Source of the DNA: Pieris napi
Lineage: Eukaryota > Arthropoda > Insecta > Lepidoptera > Pieridae
Assembly: GCF_905475465.1 (NCBI RefSeq)
Contig: NC_062238.1
Coordinates: 10,323,368 to 10,387,367, forward strand
Reading direction: 5' to 3'
Length of the DNA: 64,000 nucleotides
Shown here: piece after piece, positions 9,181 to 24,100 of the stretch
Numbering within the stretch: position 1 is the first letter of the stretch
Layout: each line of letters begins with the position of its first letter
Position numbers and translations under genes: made by a program
Notes under the pieces: generated by a model
The model's input: only the letters and a program-made list of their open reading frames with translations
Database searches by the model: none
Told to the model about the DNA's origin: nothing

Positions 9181-12100
9181 GTATGTGTCTATTCATTATA
9201 AGCTTATTAGAGAAATGCCCGAGCGTAGAGGTATGCTTATAGACGCAACTTTTTTGGGTTAAAATTAACAGAGAATCTTTTTTAAGAAGAGACTAGCAAA
9301 CTCGGCGAACTCCGTTTCGCCACCAGATGGCTTCGTTTCATGTAACATTTCGTTTGGTGATCCCGCTTTTCTGTTGAAATTTTTCCTAAATTTTCTTTGC
9401 TATAAACCTCACGGAGCCTGAGACCTTTCCAACGAATGCAAAACCGTGGAAATCGGTTCGTGCGTTCTGGAGTTATAGCGTCAGGAAGGAAAACCTGACT
9501 TATTTTTATATAGTAGATTTTAATTATATATAATGCATTGTTTTTTGTCTCTATATGTAAGCGTTCTTTTAAAAGTAAAAGGTAACATTAAGCAAATGTC
9601 GATGAAACTTAAAATGATTTAGTAAATTGTACCAAACATAAAATTAAACTTTAATTACTTCGTACAAAAAGTTCATGCTGATGAAGAAAAGCAGCGATTA
9701 CATACAAAATACATAGAAATGAGACATTCATCTAATTGCTGTATAAAACCAAAATCCACATACATGTAAATAAATGTGGTAAATCAAAAGTCCTGAATAG
9801 AGCGACTGAATAAAATATTCCTCACGTTGAAAACAAAAATCGTCAAAGCGAGCAACGAAATATGAACGAAAAACGTGCCTTTTCACGCGATGGAATATGA
9901 AAAATGATCTGTCGCGTTACCCAGATAGAGTTTTGAACCTTGACTCGTTTTGTTTGAGCTCAGAATTCCGGTACATTCCACAAATGCCTACGCAGAGTTA
10001 AATTTAAATTTATATTGTACGGATTTTCATCATGAGTACCTGCTCCATATTAAAACGTTTACAACAAAAAACGGATCCTCAATACTAAATTCTGAGATTC
10101 TGTTTTATATTATATTTATTTTAATATCAAAAATGTATTTACTCATGATATTTTTTTTTAAATATTACCTTTTCTACTCTCCTGCCATTGTGTCCAGGGA
10201 CTTTTTCTATATCTAAGCTTCACATCACACGTCTCGCGAAATACGCCCCGGCTACATCTGTAATATTTTTGTTTACATTTACTCATGTTGGTGGTGTACA
10301 CTTGTAAATGTAATAATTTAAAAAAAACTAAATTTACATTTACTATCAGTTCCCAAATCAAGGAATGCCTTGTTTTTAGGTTATATTGTAAGTAACGTAA
10401 AGTAACAATTAGGCCAGGCTTCACTTGACATATAAAAAAAATTGAGGGCCTATTATAAATATATTGCCTATGAGTGAAGGTTTATTTAAATATACCTTCT
10501 GTTGTGTCATATGTTTCTTAAAAGGTAGCAGTTACTAGATCAAACCTAATTTTACGAGTTTCATAATATTTTCAGTAGCTCAAAATGAATTTTTCACTTC
10601 AAAATTAAATTATTCATGATATTTTTCAATACATGTCGTGTTATCTGAATTTAATAAGATGAAGAGGAAGTTTACTTCCTTATCTATGATAATGAATATA
10701 TCTTCACTGCATCTATTATATTAATTATTTTAATTCTAATCAAGTCATTATTATTGATTTACAGTAAAGATTTTATTTTTAGACACATTTTCGTTACACT
10801 ACTACTTGAGCTACAACCAAGAATTAAAAGTTATTTTTATATTAATAGTTTAATTTTATTTAATATAAGTTATTATATTTACGCTAATAATATTTAGAAA
10901 ATCGTTGACTAGTATCTAGTTCGCTAAGAATTTTAGTCAACGACTTTTAGTACTCAAATAAACAAAAAAAAATTAAGTCATTTCTTTTAAGTAAGCAATT
11001 TTAATTGATCGAACTATAGTCCGGCAACGCTCTTTCGAGCCTTCTAGCAATGTGAGGTTCCATGGGCAGCGGTATCACTAAAAATCAATTTGCCTCCTAT
11101 AATACATATTAAATATTAAAAAACGTTTTTCATTTATAATACCAGAAATAGTATATTGCATAAAAAGGAATAAATTCTTATGCGACCATAAATATTCCGA
11201 ACTCAGTTATTGAGAAAAGTTATATCTCATTTCATTTAAATATCTGCGCTAGACTGAAGGTAGAATTTTATTAAAATTTCACCTGAGAACTACGACGATA
11301 AATAATAAAACATTTTCAGGTATAAACTTATTAGAGGTGGGAAATAAAGAATAGTTCAAACTTAGGTCTGTTCCGGACAGCCTTGTGATTCTGTAACTCA
11401 CTTTTCGAACTCACACAGCGGTTTTCGCATCGGCGGTCGCTCTCAAATCAGTCGTGAAGCAGTCATTTTATGATTTGGCATTCTGATAAGGTGGGAGCAT
11501 GTAGTTTATTGTTTATAAATTTGAATCGCAAGGCAGTTGTCAACTTTAGTGACTTTACATTGCAACTTGATAAGTAAAATATTGATTTATATTAATTTGG
11601 TGATGAATGTAGTTTAATAATAGGATGATGTAGTTATAATATAAAGTAAAAATAATGCGGTAATTATGTTAAATAGTTATTTATATAATAAAGATTCTGT
11701 TCTTCTTGCCATGTGCCCCGAAAAGTGGAGCAACAAAATATTAAACTTAGGCCAAAGGTACAATAAATTCAAAAGAGGAGGACAATTTGTGAGTGTGTGT
11801 GTGAGTGGCACAGTGCAGACAGAAGTGACGGGTGTGTGGACTTAGCAATAAAGGGCACACATATATCTAGAAACGAATCAGATGGTAGAAATATAAATGT
11901 TTTAAATGAGTATCTGAAATAATAGACTTTTTATTATTATTAAAAAAATTATCAAGTTATCTAAGAGAAATTGTTTTATATTATGATGAATTGGCATTGT
12001 TTCTATCAAAATACACAAATATATATAATATATTATAATTCCGTTACCATATTCGTGCCAATAAAGGATTATTATTATCATTAACAATGCTGATGACTTA

Positions 12101-15100
12101 TAGAAATAATTTTCTAGTAATATTAATGAATTATTATTTATACTACATAGAATGGAGTCCCTACGTCTGGTATTTAATATGTTCTATATTCAAAAGAATA
12201 GTCTAATCTTTGAATCGTTTTTCTATAATCTATTTAGCCGTAAAGGTTCTCTTTGGTCTCTTAAAGGTTGTCTCTTACTATCACAACGGAAAGACGATTT
12301 GTTAGAAAGAAATGAATTGGTATTAATTCACAAAAAAATATGATAGGAAGTAAAGGGAACCGCTATAAGGCAGCTACAGCAGCCCATGGTTACCTAGTGG
12401 GCGCGTTGCCGGTCTACGTAAGACAATACTTTATACGTAATTTTTATTTTTAAAGTATATTATATTTAAAGCAGTGTACAGCTTTTGTTAATAAGGGGAT
12501 AAAAGTCTAAATAATTAATAATATCTTTCAATGGATAACTTTTCGTAACAAAACAATATATATTTTCATTAAATAATAATCTGAGGCAACTTTAAATTTT
12601 ATGTGACTAAAATATATACTGTAGAATTCAATTTTTCGATATCTTTTTTTGCAGGTTGACATATTTAATAACATTAACATTTTTGACATTTTTAATTATC
12701 TTTTTTTGCAGGTTGACATATTTTATTGTATTTTTAAAGACTGTGAATTAATTCTGTTGTCTATGAAAACAAATGAGAAAGGTTTACGGCTGGAATGAGA
12801 ATTAGAATAGGGATCTTGTTCGTTCTCGGCCTCAATTTATCAGGAATGGCCGATCAATATTTGACTCTGGGGAAAACGTTACACAAATAGAATCTACTAT
12901 GAATTTCATTATTATCTAATGTTGATTGATTTTCTAAGTACTGTTGCGATAAAAAAAAATTGGTCCATTTTTTTATTAATCTAAAAATAAATATAAACAA
13001 ATAATTAAAATACTATTTTTTTATTAATCTAAAAATAAATATAAACAAATAATTAAAATACTAAATTAAATTAGTTTAACACGAATAAGTTGAGATCTAA
13101 TTAAATGCCAAGTTTTAATATACAGTTGACAATTTATATACAACGGCTCACGTCGCATTGCAGCTCTAAATTTACTCAGTAACGTTTGCGTTTTAAATGA
13201 AAGTTTTATTAAACCATAGTGATCAGCAAACGACTCTTACTTTATGTAAATATTTGATAAATCTGCATTTACATTCGTCTAAGAAATGTAATTTATTTAT
13301 TTATTTATTTTTTTTATTTTTTTAATTTTTTTAATTTATTTTTTTAATTTATTTTTTATTTTTTTATTTATTTTATTTATTTTATTTATTTTATTTATTT
13401 TATTTATTTTATTTATTTTATTTATTTTATTTATTTTATTTATTTTATTTATTTTATTTATTTTATTTATTTTATTTATTTTATTTATTTTATTTATTTT
13501 ATTTATTTTATTTATTTTATTTATTTAATTTCATGGGTTATCTGTCTTAATAATATTAGGTTTTAGATATTAAACCAATTTCATTTATTTATCCGTTAAG
13601 TTTGTTATAGATGTATGCTATACCTGGTCTTGTTTTGTTATAAATCTTTACAAAAGCCCTTATAAATAAACATATATAAAATTACTATAAACGAATCGTA
13701 AGACCACACGATGGCGCGTCATTCGGTATACTTAGGCTATTGTTAAATATTATAAAATGTTTGAATAGTTACAAAAATATACTTCCATTTGAAATTATAG
13801 TTTAAAGTATACTTTAAAATGCAAGTAGTAAATATCTATAATTATAATTTTAAAACAATTTAAACACAGTTTACCGTTAACGAGTGTTCTTTTGATTAAA
13901 CCGCCGCTCTACGCTATATTGTAGCGAATGCTACGCCGTAGCAGAATATGTTTAATATAAACAGTCTGTGGATAGCAATATCCGCTGTAAATCCTTGGAG
14001 AGTCCATTTAAAACCTTTTAAATGAAAAGTGAAATCATCCATACCGCAGTCGATAAACTGACGATGAATATTTTCTAAAGAATATTACAGCCTCCGTGTA
14101 GTATTATATTTTTGATTGAAAAAAAATGTCGCAGTGATTAATTATTAAAAGACGTATTAGGGCTCTGCATTAAGAGTTATGTTAGTACTTATGTATATAT
14201 TTTTTGTTCCTAGAGAAAGATCCGTTAGAAAGGTATTTAAGGTTGTTGAGGGAGCTGGTATTTATTTTAATAATAAAAAAATAGCTAGATGACTACTAAA
14301 GATTCTCAAAAAATAATACCTTTTTAAAAAAATACATAGACAGAAAGTAAAAGGACTATGAGTATTAAATTTCCCATAAACTAGCATGTACATTGTACAC
14401 GTGTAATTTAGTTACAACTCTGTAGTAGAAAAAATGGGTGTTCAGAGTGAAAGGGTTGCTAATTGACAATGTTGAATCCAATATGAATTCCGACGAGAGA
14501 TCCGGAGTTCCTCCAATACAAACTGTAGTGGTAGTTAATGCGTGCAATAATTGTTGCACGCCTGACGAAAGTTATGCGAAAAAGGGTAGATTGGTAATTT
14601 TAATGTAATTTTTTTTTAGTAAAAACACAGGTAGGATCTTATTATATTTTTAAATTATTAATTTTGTAATTTACTAATTTTTAAATTACTAATTGTTAAA
14701 TTACTAATTTTTAAATTACTAATTTTTAAATTACTAATTTTTAAATTACTAATTTTTAAATTACTAATTTTTAAATTACAAGTTTTTAAATTAATAATTT
14801 TTATTTTAAAATCTTAAATCTGACTTTTATTATTTTCGAATAACAATTCGTATCATCCAAATTTTTAGCGTAACCAGTCTCCCTCTTTAATGAATCTTTA
14901 AACTAATTTACAATGAATGTCCTAGTGCGGCTAGAACACCGTACTTTAAATATTTTTTTAACTACCTGTGCTCAACGGGTCAGGTCATTCAGTGGACCGT
15001 TCACTTGGTCGTAGCGCGAGACATGGATTATCCAACAAAATGATTTCAATTGCAATCATTAGTTCCCTAAATTAACGCGTTAAGACGAAGTGTTCATGAT

Positions 15101-18100
15101 TGATTAGTCAATCTATAATTACAGATAACTATATGGCAGCTAACAGAAGCTTTATAGAGCTATTTTTTATTAAAAGAACTCAGAATTAATGTTTTAAACT
15201 TAGAATTCAAGTAAACTCGGTCAAATAAATACGCCCGTAACGCTTTAGTTACTTCATGCTTCATTACCGTCGCGTTTAATTTCAAAAGTCATTTGTAAAA
15301 AGAACTCCACCGTTTAATTTGCATATAATTATACCGCCCATTTCTTATCGAGTTTGTTTTTCAAGGTGCAATTGGTTTTGATCCTTTTGTAGCGAAGTAT
15401 TTTATGTAATATGCTCTCAAGTAATTGTTCGTGAGGCGCATCCATACAAGTATCTGTCCTAACTAATATCAAATAATTTTTACATTCAAAAGGTTTAATT
15501 ACTAACAAATATTATTCTAATGGTCAATCCATATTGTAATTACTTCAGGAATAAATAAAAAACTTTAGAAGTGTCAAGGGACACCCGGGTGGAACGAAAT
15601 TCCTTTCGATTAATTTATATGTTAATTGGTATCATAACAGTATGATAGATTTTCTCGACACCAATCTTACGACGAAAAAAAAAGACAACATCACGAGGTG
15701 TTCCCAGGCGGTCACCCATCCAAGTACTGACCTCGCCCGACGTTGCTTAACTTTGGTGATCGGACGAGAACCGGTGTATTCAACGTGGTATGGACGTTGG
15801 CGATAGCTAAATCGAAAATGTAAAATATAACAACTATAGCAAAAAGTGTCGTTACAACTTTTGGTCTTAATTTATTCCGTCTAGCCCCCTTTCGCAACGC
15901 TCGATAACTTCGTTCCAACAAGACTAATTTAGTTCAGTTATTCCAAAAATAATATTCATTTCTTATCCCTACAAAAAAAAGCCAACATCAAGAGGTGTTC
16001 TAAGGCGGTCACCCATCCAAGTACTGACCTCGCCCGACGTTGCTTAACTTCGGTGATCGGACGAGAACCGGTGTATTACAATTACAAATAGCAAAAAAGT
16101 GTCGTGACAACTTTTCGTAAGAATTTATTCCGTCTAGCCCCCTTTCACAACGCGCGATAAGGAACTTCGTTCCAATAAGTTATTACCTACTTTTATAATC
16201 TTTAAAACAACAGTATAGTCAACACGTATAAAGCAAATTGGTGGTTGGTTAATAATTTATCTATTTCTGTGTAAAGAAATTGACATATTAATCTGCTGAA
16301 TAGTCATTACCAAATGGCATACCATCGGTGCGTGAAGACAAAAATTATTTCCGGTCACTGCGCTGTACGGCCGAGGCGTCTGACCTGTTTTCACCACAGT
16401 ATAGAAATATTCAGGCTGTATTGCAACCATAGATTGCTATACAAACGCTCGGTGATTCAACAAGACCAACGTTACTATGTCTACTTGAGGCTTGTTGTGA
16501 ATACAAACGGATAAATTGAGAAATGTAACTTGTCAGTCAAATTTTAAGGTTGAACCTTAAATCACTTCTAAGCTTAATCATGTAACTATGTATTACAGTA
16601 AAATATATTTTAAGCAATTATATACTTATTATAAGGTAAAAATTAAAATGTGTTTATTCATTATAACAATGCAATACAATGTGTAAGATTTGGGAAGGGT
16701 TCCCAGTTCTTCTATAACAAACTTAATATATATTATATTTTTTCAATTACAATTTTGTTATTTTTTTTTAAACTGTTTAGAACAAAATCTTCTTCAAACT
16801 TAACAAAAGCATTACTCAACACGTAACACGCGTAAGTGTAGGAGTGACTGCGTTGGTGCATTTGAGTGAATGAATGATTGTGTGGGTGCTTGTGAGTGAA
16901 TGAGTGGAGGTATGTCATATATCTTGATTGGAAAAGTATAATGGCCTTTGTTATGAAAGAATCTCTAAAAATAAATTATATGAAACTTACCATTAACAAA
17001 GAAGTGTATAAGGTTAATAATATTGAAGGTTATCACTTCTAGGATTTATAGTTCCGCCCAATCCTAAATGGGTATGATTTCTGGCAAAACAATTACCGAG
17101 ACATCGTTTGCCAATTAGTATTTTAGAGATAATAAAAATCACATTAAAGATACGATTAATTCATATTTTGTAATGTAAAATATTCTTATTTCATATTTGA
17201 TTCTGCGCTTTACACAAATTGTTCCATTATTATTCCTTTAATTAATTTACCAAGACGGATTATTACAGTAAAACAAAAGACAAAACAAAGGCGCGGTCCG
17301 TTTAATAATTATTGATACCTCCATGTCTCCCACCATAATTCGTCTGTTATCTGTTGCTTTACGTTTTCACACCCAAAGATCATTTATTAGTTAGTATTCC
17401 AGTTGCAGTTTTATGCTATTTTATGTATACAATAAAGTGTTAAAAAATTTAATAAAAATAAATTAAAAAAATCAGTGGCGCTACAACCTTTTAATCTTTT
17501 GTCAAGTAGGTGATCAGCCTGTGCCTGATGCACGCTGTCGGCTTTTGGGTCTAATAAGCCGGTTCCCTCACGATGTTTTCCTTCACCGTTCGAGTGAATG
17601 TTAAATGCGTACATAGAAAGACATGGTGCACAGCGGAGACTCGAACCTACGACCTGACATGAGAGTCGCACGCTGAAGCTACTAAGCCAACACTGCTCGA
17701 TAAAAATTTTATATAACAGCCAAATCGGTAGATGTGAGTAAAGATTTTATAACTCAGAAAAAATGTATTAGGGCTATTATGGGCGTTGGACCTCTTATAA
17801 GCTGTAGACCAGTTTTTCACGAACTCGGTATTCTGACAGTACCAAGTTTGTATATCTTTGAAGCAGTTATGACTGTAAAGAAGCATCCAAAATTATTTAA
17901 AACATATAAAGAAACTTGCTTGTATATACCGAGGGATCCAACACGGCAGCGGATGCCTGCATGTTGCACGGCGCTATATTCCAAAAATTGTTACGCCATG
18001 GCTGTAAGAATATTTAATCACCTTCCTAGAAGTTATAGATGGCTGCCATGTAATGTTTTCAAGGGGAAGGTGATTAGGTTTTTAAACTCAAGGTGCTTTT

Positions 18101-21100
18101 ATAGCGTGATCGAATATTTAGAACATAAATTTGACAATAAATGACTTAGCTTCTTATTATGACATTTGCATGCCTATTTATATATGGCTGATTGTGCGGA
18201 TTTTTCTTGTTGTTCGATTTTTTATTTTGTACCACAATCTTGGCAAATAAAGGATTTATTTATTTAATAAAATATAGAACAAACTGTAATTTCTGGTAAC
18301 CTCATTTAATACGATATAAAAACCATGGAATATGAGTACAAGTCGCCAAACCACGGTAGTTGGCATGCAATTGCATTTAAACTACATTCCAATAGTAAGT
18401 TTCTGATTTATGTTAAGGGCTTAGCCCAATTCTTGGAAAAGCAGGAATGGATTTTATAGAGCTCTAAACCTTCTTTTAACATTTTCAAACGGTACAATAG
18501 AACTTTGCTGCAGATCAGATATTTTTTAAACAATCTTACTATAATAATAATAATACTCTTTATTTGTTCTCTCACATATACATACAAGGGTATTATGTTT
18601 AAACTAAGATGACAACATTAGGAAGTGTATGTGAGAGACTGGTCTCTGTAACAGGAGACCTGAGTGACAGGTAGCCAGCCTCTCCACCACCGGACTGGAA
18701 CACGTACAATCAGGTCATTGTTATAAGATACAATAGAAGAAAATTAAGATTAAGTGCTAAAAGAAAACATTGCAAACGGAGTCGTAAGAATAAATTTGGT
18801 GGGTGTTTGTGTGTGTGTGTGTGTGTATGTGTGAGTGTGTGTGTGTATATGTGTGGGGGAGTGGGTGATATAATCAACTATCAATAATAGTTGAGTTATT
18901 AATTCAAAGTACAAGACGTAATTTATACGAATCGTTTATAAAAAGGTGATTCTTAAAATCTGTGCTGTGTTGTGCGATATGAAGAAATAAGAAGTGGGCT
19001 TAAATATTGTTTTAAGTGAAAAAAGATGATGCTCCAGATTTATTTTTCCATAACACTTCATAATTGTCTATCGAATAATCCTTGGTACCTTAGCGAATGT
19101 TTATTCTGTATTCTGTAGCGAGAAGCTAATAATGCATCTGAAATCTGATTCCAGCTGGTTGCGTGTTGTGGTATAAGCCGCTTTTCCGATACAACGATTG
19201 GGTATTCGATATTCCATTTTCAAATTTATTTTTATTTTTATTATATGTAGAGCACGAAGCAGCGTTTGTTTATGGTTCTATTATTGTATGCTAATTTAAG
19301 TTACGTAGCGTTAGTCTAGTGTATTGGCCGTACCTGTGCACCAATGTATTTAACACTGGCTAGTACGGTGAAGGAAAATAGTCGAGTGTGTCAAAAGGCC
19401 TAGCACTTACTTGCCTATTAGTAAAAACATGATCTAATATATAAAATTCTCGTGTCGCGGTGTTTGTGGTTAAACTCCTCCGAAACGGCATAAGGTATGT
19501 CTGAGAATCGGATAACATCTATTTTTCTTCCCCCTAAATGTTAAGGGTAGTCCACCCCTACATTTTTTTTTTTGTTTTTTAGATAATTTTTATGTTTTTA
19601 ATTTTTTTATGATACAACATTAAAAAATACATACAACCCCTAATTTTTACCCCGCTACGATTAACCCCTATTTTTTATTATAAATGATAAACATGGCAAA
19701 ACGACGTTTGCCGGATAAGCTAGTAATGATATAGAATCGAAACATATACGGAAGGCTTTGGCTCTAGGGTTTACCTTAGTTTGTTCCTCTGGTTTTAAGA
19801 AAACATTAAACAAGATTTAACCAATAACGTGTATAACACTTGTGATGTTAGCGAGACTGCGTAAATGTCTACTAATAATAATCAAATAAAACTATGTGAG
19901 TATTGCTCTCAGATTGAATGGTCTTCTTTGTAGACAATTCCATCCTCATACAGTTTTTGAATATTTTGGTTTCCTCACGATATTTACGTATACATTCGTT
20001 GTTCGAGAAAGTGTATATTGAGATAATTCAATAGCTGTTCGACCTCAGAGTTGAGGGCCACTATTATGAAATAAAAAAAAGAGCCAAAAGTTTATGATCT
20101 GCTTGTTTTAATTTTTCATCATTACGTAAATACGACTTGACAGAAATAGACACTAAAGTGATTTAGCTAAAAGCGTGCAAGACTATTTTTGTTTTTACGA
20201 ATTTTGGTGGAACATAAATGCTTAAAAGATATCCATGAGGCAAGTGTCATTATTCTGCTTCCAGTTCAAATATCAAGCGGTATTGTGAGAATACTGGCTC
20301 TCGATTTCAGTCGAATCGAGCTCTCCATTAGTGCGAGCGTTGTAGCCGAAAATTACAATCGAATTCTCCAAAACCTATATACATAAACCTGATTTTATAT
20401 TCCTTCAACGAAAATTTTAAGTTGAAAAACAAGACTGCTATCATAGATATAAAAGGGGTTCACATGGAATTAACTCAATTATATGAAAATAAGCTATCAA
20501 AAGGGTGTGTACGGATGCATCATAAGTAATGTACGATAATAGTATTTAAAAAAATTACTTCAATTAGCTTAAGATATAGCACTTATAGACGCCAAAACTT
20601 CGGTGACCTGAAGGGTGAAAGTTTTTAATAATTTAATGTTCTCAGCGAAAAAAGTATAATCGCTTCTGCTTACGTTAATATATATATATTTTTTTTTATT
20701 ACCTCATCTTCCTCTACAAATATCGACGTATCTTGATCAAAGATCTCTTTTGATGCTCTAACCGCCTGGTACCGTAAATTTCTAAGTGATACTTAAGCCG
20801 TAAAAACGATATTAAAATTCTTAAGAAGTAGGAAAAAAAACTTTTTGAAGTGTACAATAATTGTACAATTACGCCCCGTATATATTTGTTTACTAGCTGG
20901 TGCCCGCGACTTCATGTGCGCAGGATTAGTAATTTAAGTGGCTTTTATTAGCGTGAAGTAGAAAAAACTACTGAAGATATTGACTATTTAAGATATACAT
21001 TTCCATCATACATTATATATGTGTAACTCTAGCGGCTTTGGCAGCGCACGCCAGAATAGCTCGCAGATGTTAGATTTTTTCCTACTTACTTGAAATTTGG

Positions 21101-24100
21101 ACAATTCACACAATATCTTTATAAATTGTAGCCTATGTGTTATTCTGATGTATAAGCTATATTATTGTAAAGTTTCATTACAATCTATTCAGTAGTTTTT
21201 ATATGAAAGAGTAACAAACTTCCATACATACTTACAAACTTTCGCGTTTATAATATTAGTAGGATTACCATACATTTTCGTATAAAATTAAAATTATTTA
21301 TATTGACAGGATTTAATTACCTTTATTAAAACTAAACACAAAGATTTCTGAATTCTTGTATATTCCAATTAAAGTTAAACGCCCATATTCATAAAATGAG
21401 TGATGCTTAATTGTTTTAACATACAATCATAAGACCAGTATTTTAGTTATATATATGTAAGAAGACTTATGTATTCCCTTAATGAGGTGATCCGAATCTG
21501 ATTTCTAAGTTTCTAATAAATGCATCAGTCAATGCACATAAATATATGGCCTCCCTTCACCAAGTAATCAATTAGGTCAGTACTAAGACAGAAACCATAA
21601 AAGATTGGTTGGAGAAAAATTACTTCGCTACGTCAATAACCTCCAGTAAAAGTAGAAAGAAACGAATCCAAACAGGCGTCCTCATTGCAATAATTTTGTA
21701 CGAATTTTCGTTATTGCAGTATTTGTATTTTATTATTAAACTAGCTGACCCAACTAACTTCGGCCCGCCTAACAGTCTAATAATATTGTGTTAACTTTAA
21801 TTAAACTTAACTTAGAATTTCATTATGGTAAAAACATTAATACAACTTTTTTTTTGCAAATACAGAAATGTTTTATTGCTTGCCATAGCGAAAGAAGAAT
21901 GACAGTTTTACACATTAGACCTCGTCTCTTTAGCGCCAATATTGCGATACTGCATGTTAAATCATATTCTGATATACAACATTTTTGATGAGGTAATCTT
22001 CGATCAAAATCAACGCCTTATTATGCATCTCCTCATTCACTTCAAATCGGAATTTCTTGAACTGACACGAATTAAATGTAAAATGGTGCGTAATTTTGTC
22101 AACAGATGCCACCACATGGTGTTTGAATTCGTAAAATTAATTAAGATATTCATTGTTATTCGATAACTTATCCGATATTTTGTTACTTATTCTGCTATTC
22201 CGAGCGGATAAAAATCCACCAAAAAAGAGATAACTAACAACGGTCCAGCCGATCTTGAGTTATAAGTGGTGTACCTAACACGACTTTGTTTTATATATTT
22301 AGATATTAGCTGTATATTTTCTGCGAGCAAAGAAATAGTTTTAATCGTCAAGCCAAGTCCCATCAATACTTTTTCTATATAAGGAATGGAATCGACCTCC
22401 TGTGCCTGGGTCTAAGGCTAGCCGGTTTCCTCACGATTTTTTCCTCTACCGTTTAGCAGAAGTTAAATGCGCACAAAGAAAGAAAGTCCATTGGTGCACA
22501 ACCGGGGATCAAACCTACGTCCTAAGGGATGAGAGTCGCACGCTAAAGCCACTAACATTGCTCTATATAAGAATCTCTATTCTATATTCTGCTTCGCGCT
22601 AACGAGGACGCTGGACTTCGAAGCTTACCCTAAGCATATAATAGTTAGCGACTATGTTAATTTGAAGAAATTATTGTCTAAGTTAATCACACTTATTAAA
22701 AATCAGGACATGTTATTGAACCTGAATTACATCATCTTTATTTGTACTTCGTCACAACGTTCAAAATGTCTACCCATTTTGGATCCGTTTCTTTAATGTC
22801 CCGAGTAATACACGAAGTTGTTCCGAGTAAGTAAATATGAAATAGTTTTGTACAAATATTTTTGTTTCTTTAGCCGCGATTGATATAAGGAAAAATAAAT
22901 ATTGGTTTATACTTCTAACAGAATTAAATTCCCTCGGGTTTTTATTTGCTATACGATCATTGTTGTAGAACTATAGTAAGATATATTTCATTTTTCTCTA
23001 TTCAGCCTTGCGATTCTGTAACTCACTTTTCGAACTCACACAGCGGTTTTCGCATCGGCGGTCGCTCTCAAATCAGTCGTGAAGCAGTCATTGTATGATT
23101 TGGCATTCTGATAAACAATAAACTACAAGCTCCCACCTTTTCAGCAATACAATTCTGCTATTTAGCGGATAGAGATAGAAGGCACAAAATGTATTAAAAT
23201 GAATTTTATATAATTATTTAGGATAAATAATTGAAATAAAGGTTATTGCATGTTAGATTCAATAGAAGACCCATCAATAAGCTGTCAAAAGTGTCAAATG
23301 TCCTTTATGTTTTTAAATACTTAACATTTATCGTTATGATGATATAACTACACTATAGAAAGTATTTTGAATATAGTACGAGCATGAAGACTAGCAAAAA
23401 TGCAAGAGCTATATCTAATTTTAATCAATTATACAAGATAATCCAAGTGATAAAAATATTTATTAGATACTAGCGCACCCGATAGGCGTCGTGTAACGTG
23501 TATAAGAAACAAAAACAAATCATTTCATTTCAAATCTAAATAGTCCAATCTACTGACGACGATAAACGAGCTAGATTTGGATATCCATAGTTGCTCCCCT
23601 CACCTCACCTCACCTCATTTAGTTGTTTTCTTATATTAAATATGTTTGAGATTAACTTTATAAAGAAAGCCGTTCGCGTTGAATAAATAATATTCTCGAG
23701 GTTATCTATTAGGGCCGGTGTGAATTCAGGGCCCGTTTTTATCTAACCACACTCGATTACTCCAACATTTATTATTGCTCATATTTTCCAAAGAGTAAAT
23801 GCCTTTACGAAAATCTTGTTTTGTTGAGCACCTATTATCCGTTTGCGCTTCAGTGGGCTAATATTAAAACCTTTTGTATTAATATTTTGAATTCTTTATT
23901 CATTTTACATTGTTTATATTGTAGCTTTGTTATACTGTGGTTTTTAAGCATGACTCATAAGAATTATTTTACTTACTTTTAGTACGAACTATCTTTCGTT
24001 GAATTACCAATGCCTCAAAAGTACGTAGATAATTGCTTTATTAAGTATCTATTCTAAAACGTCAATTAAACTTACATCTATTAGTAATCTTTGGTTTACG

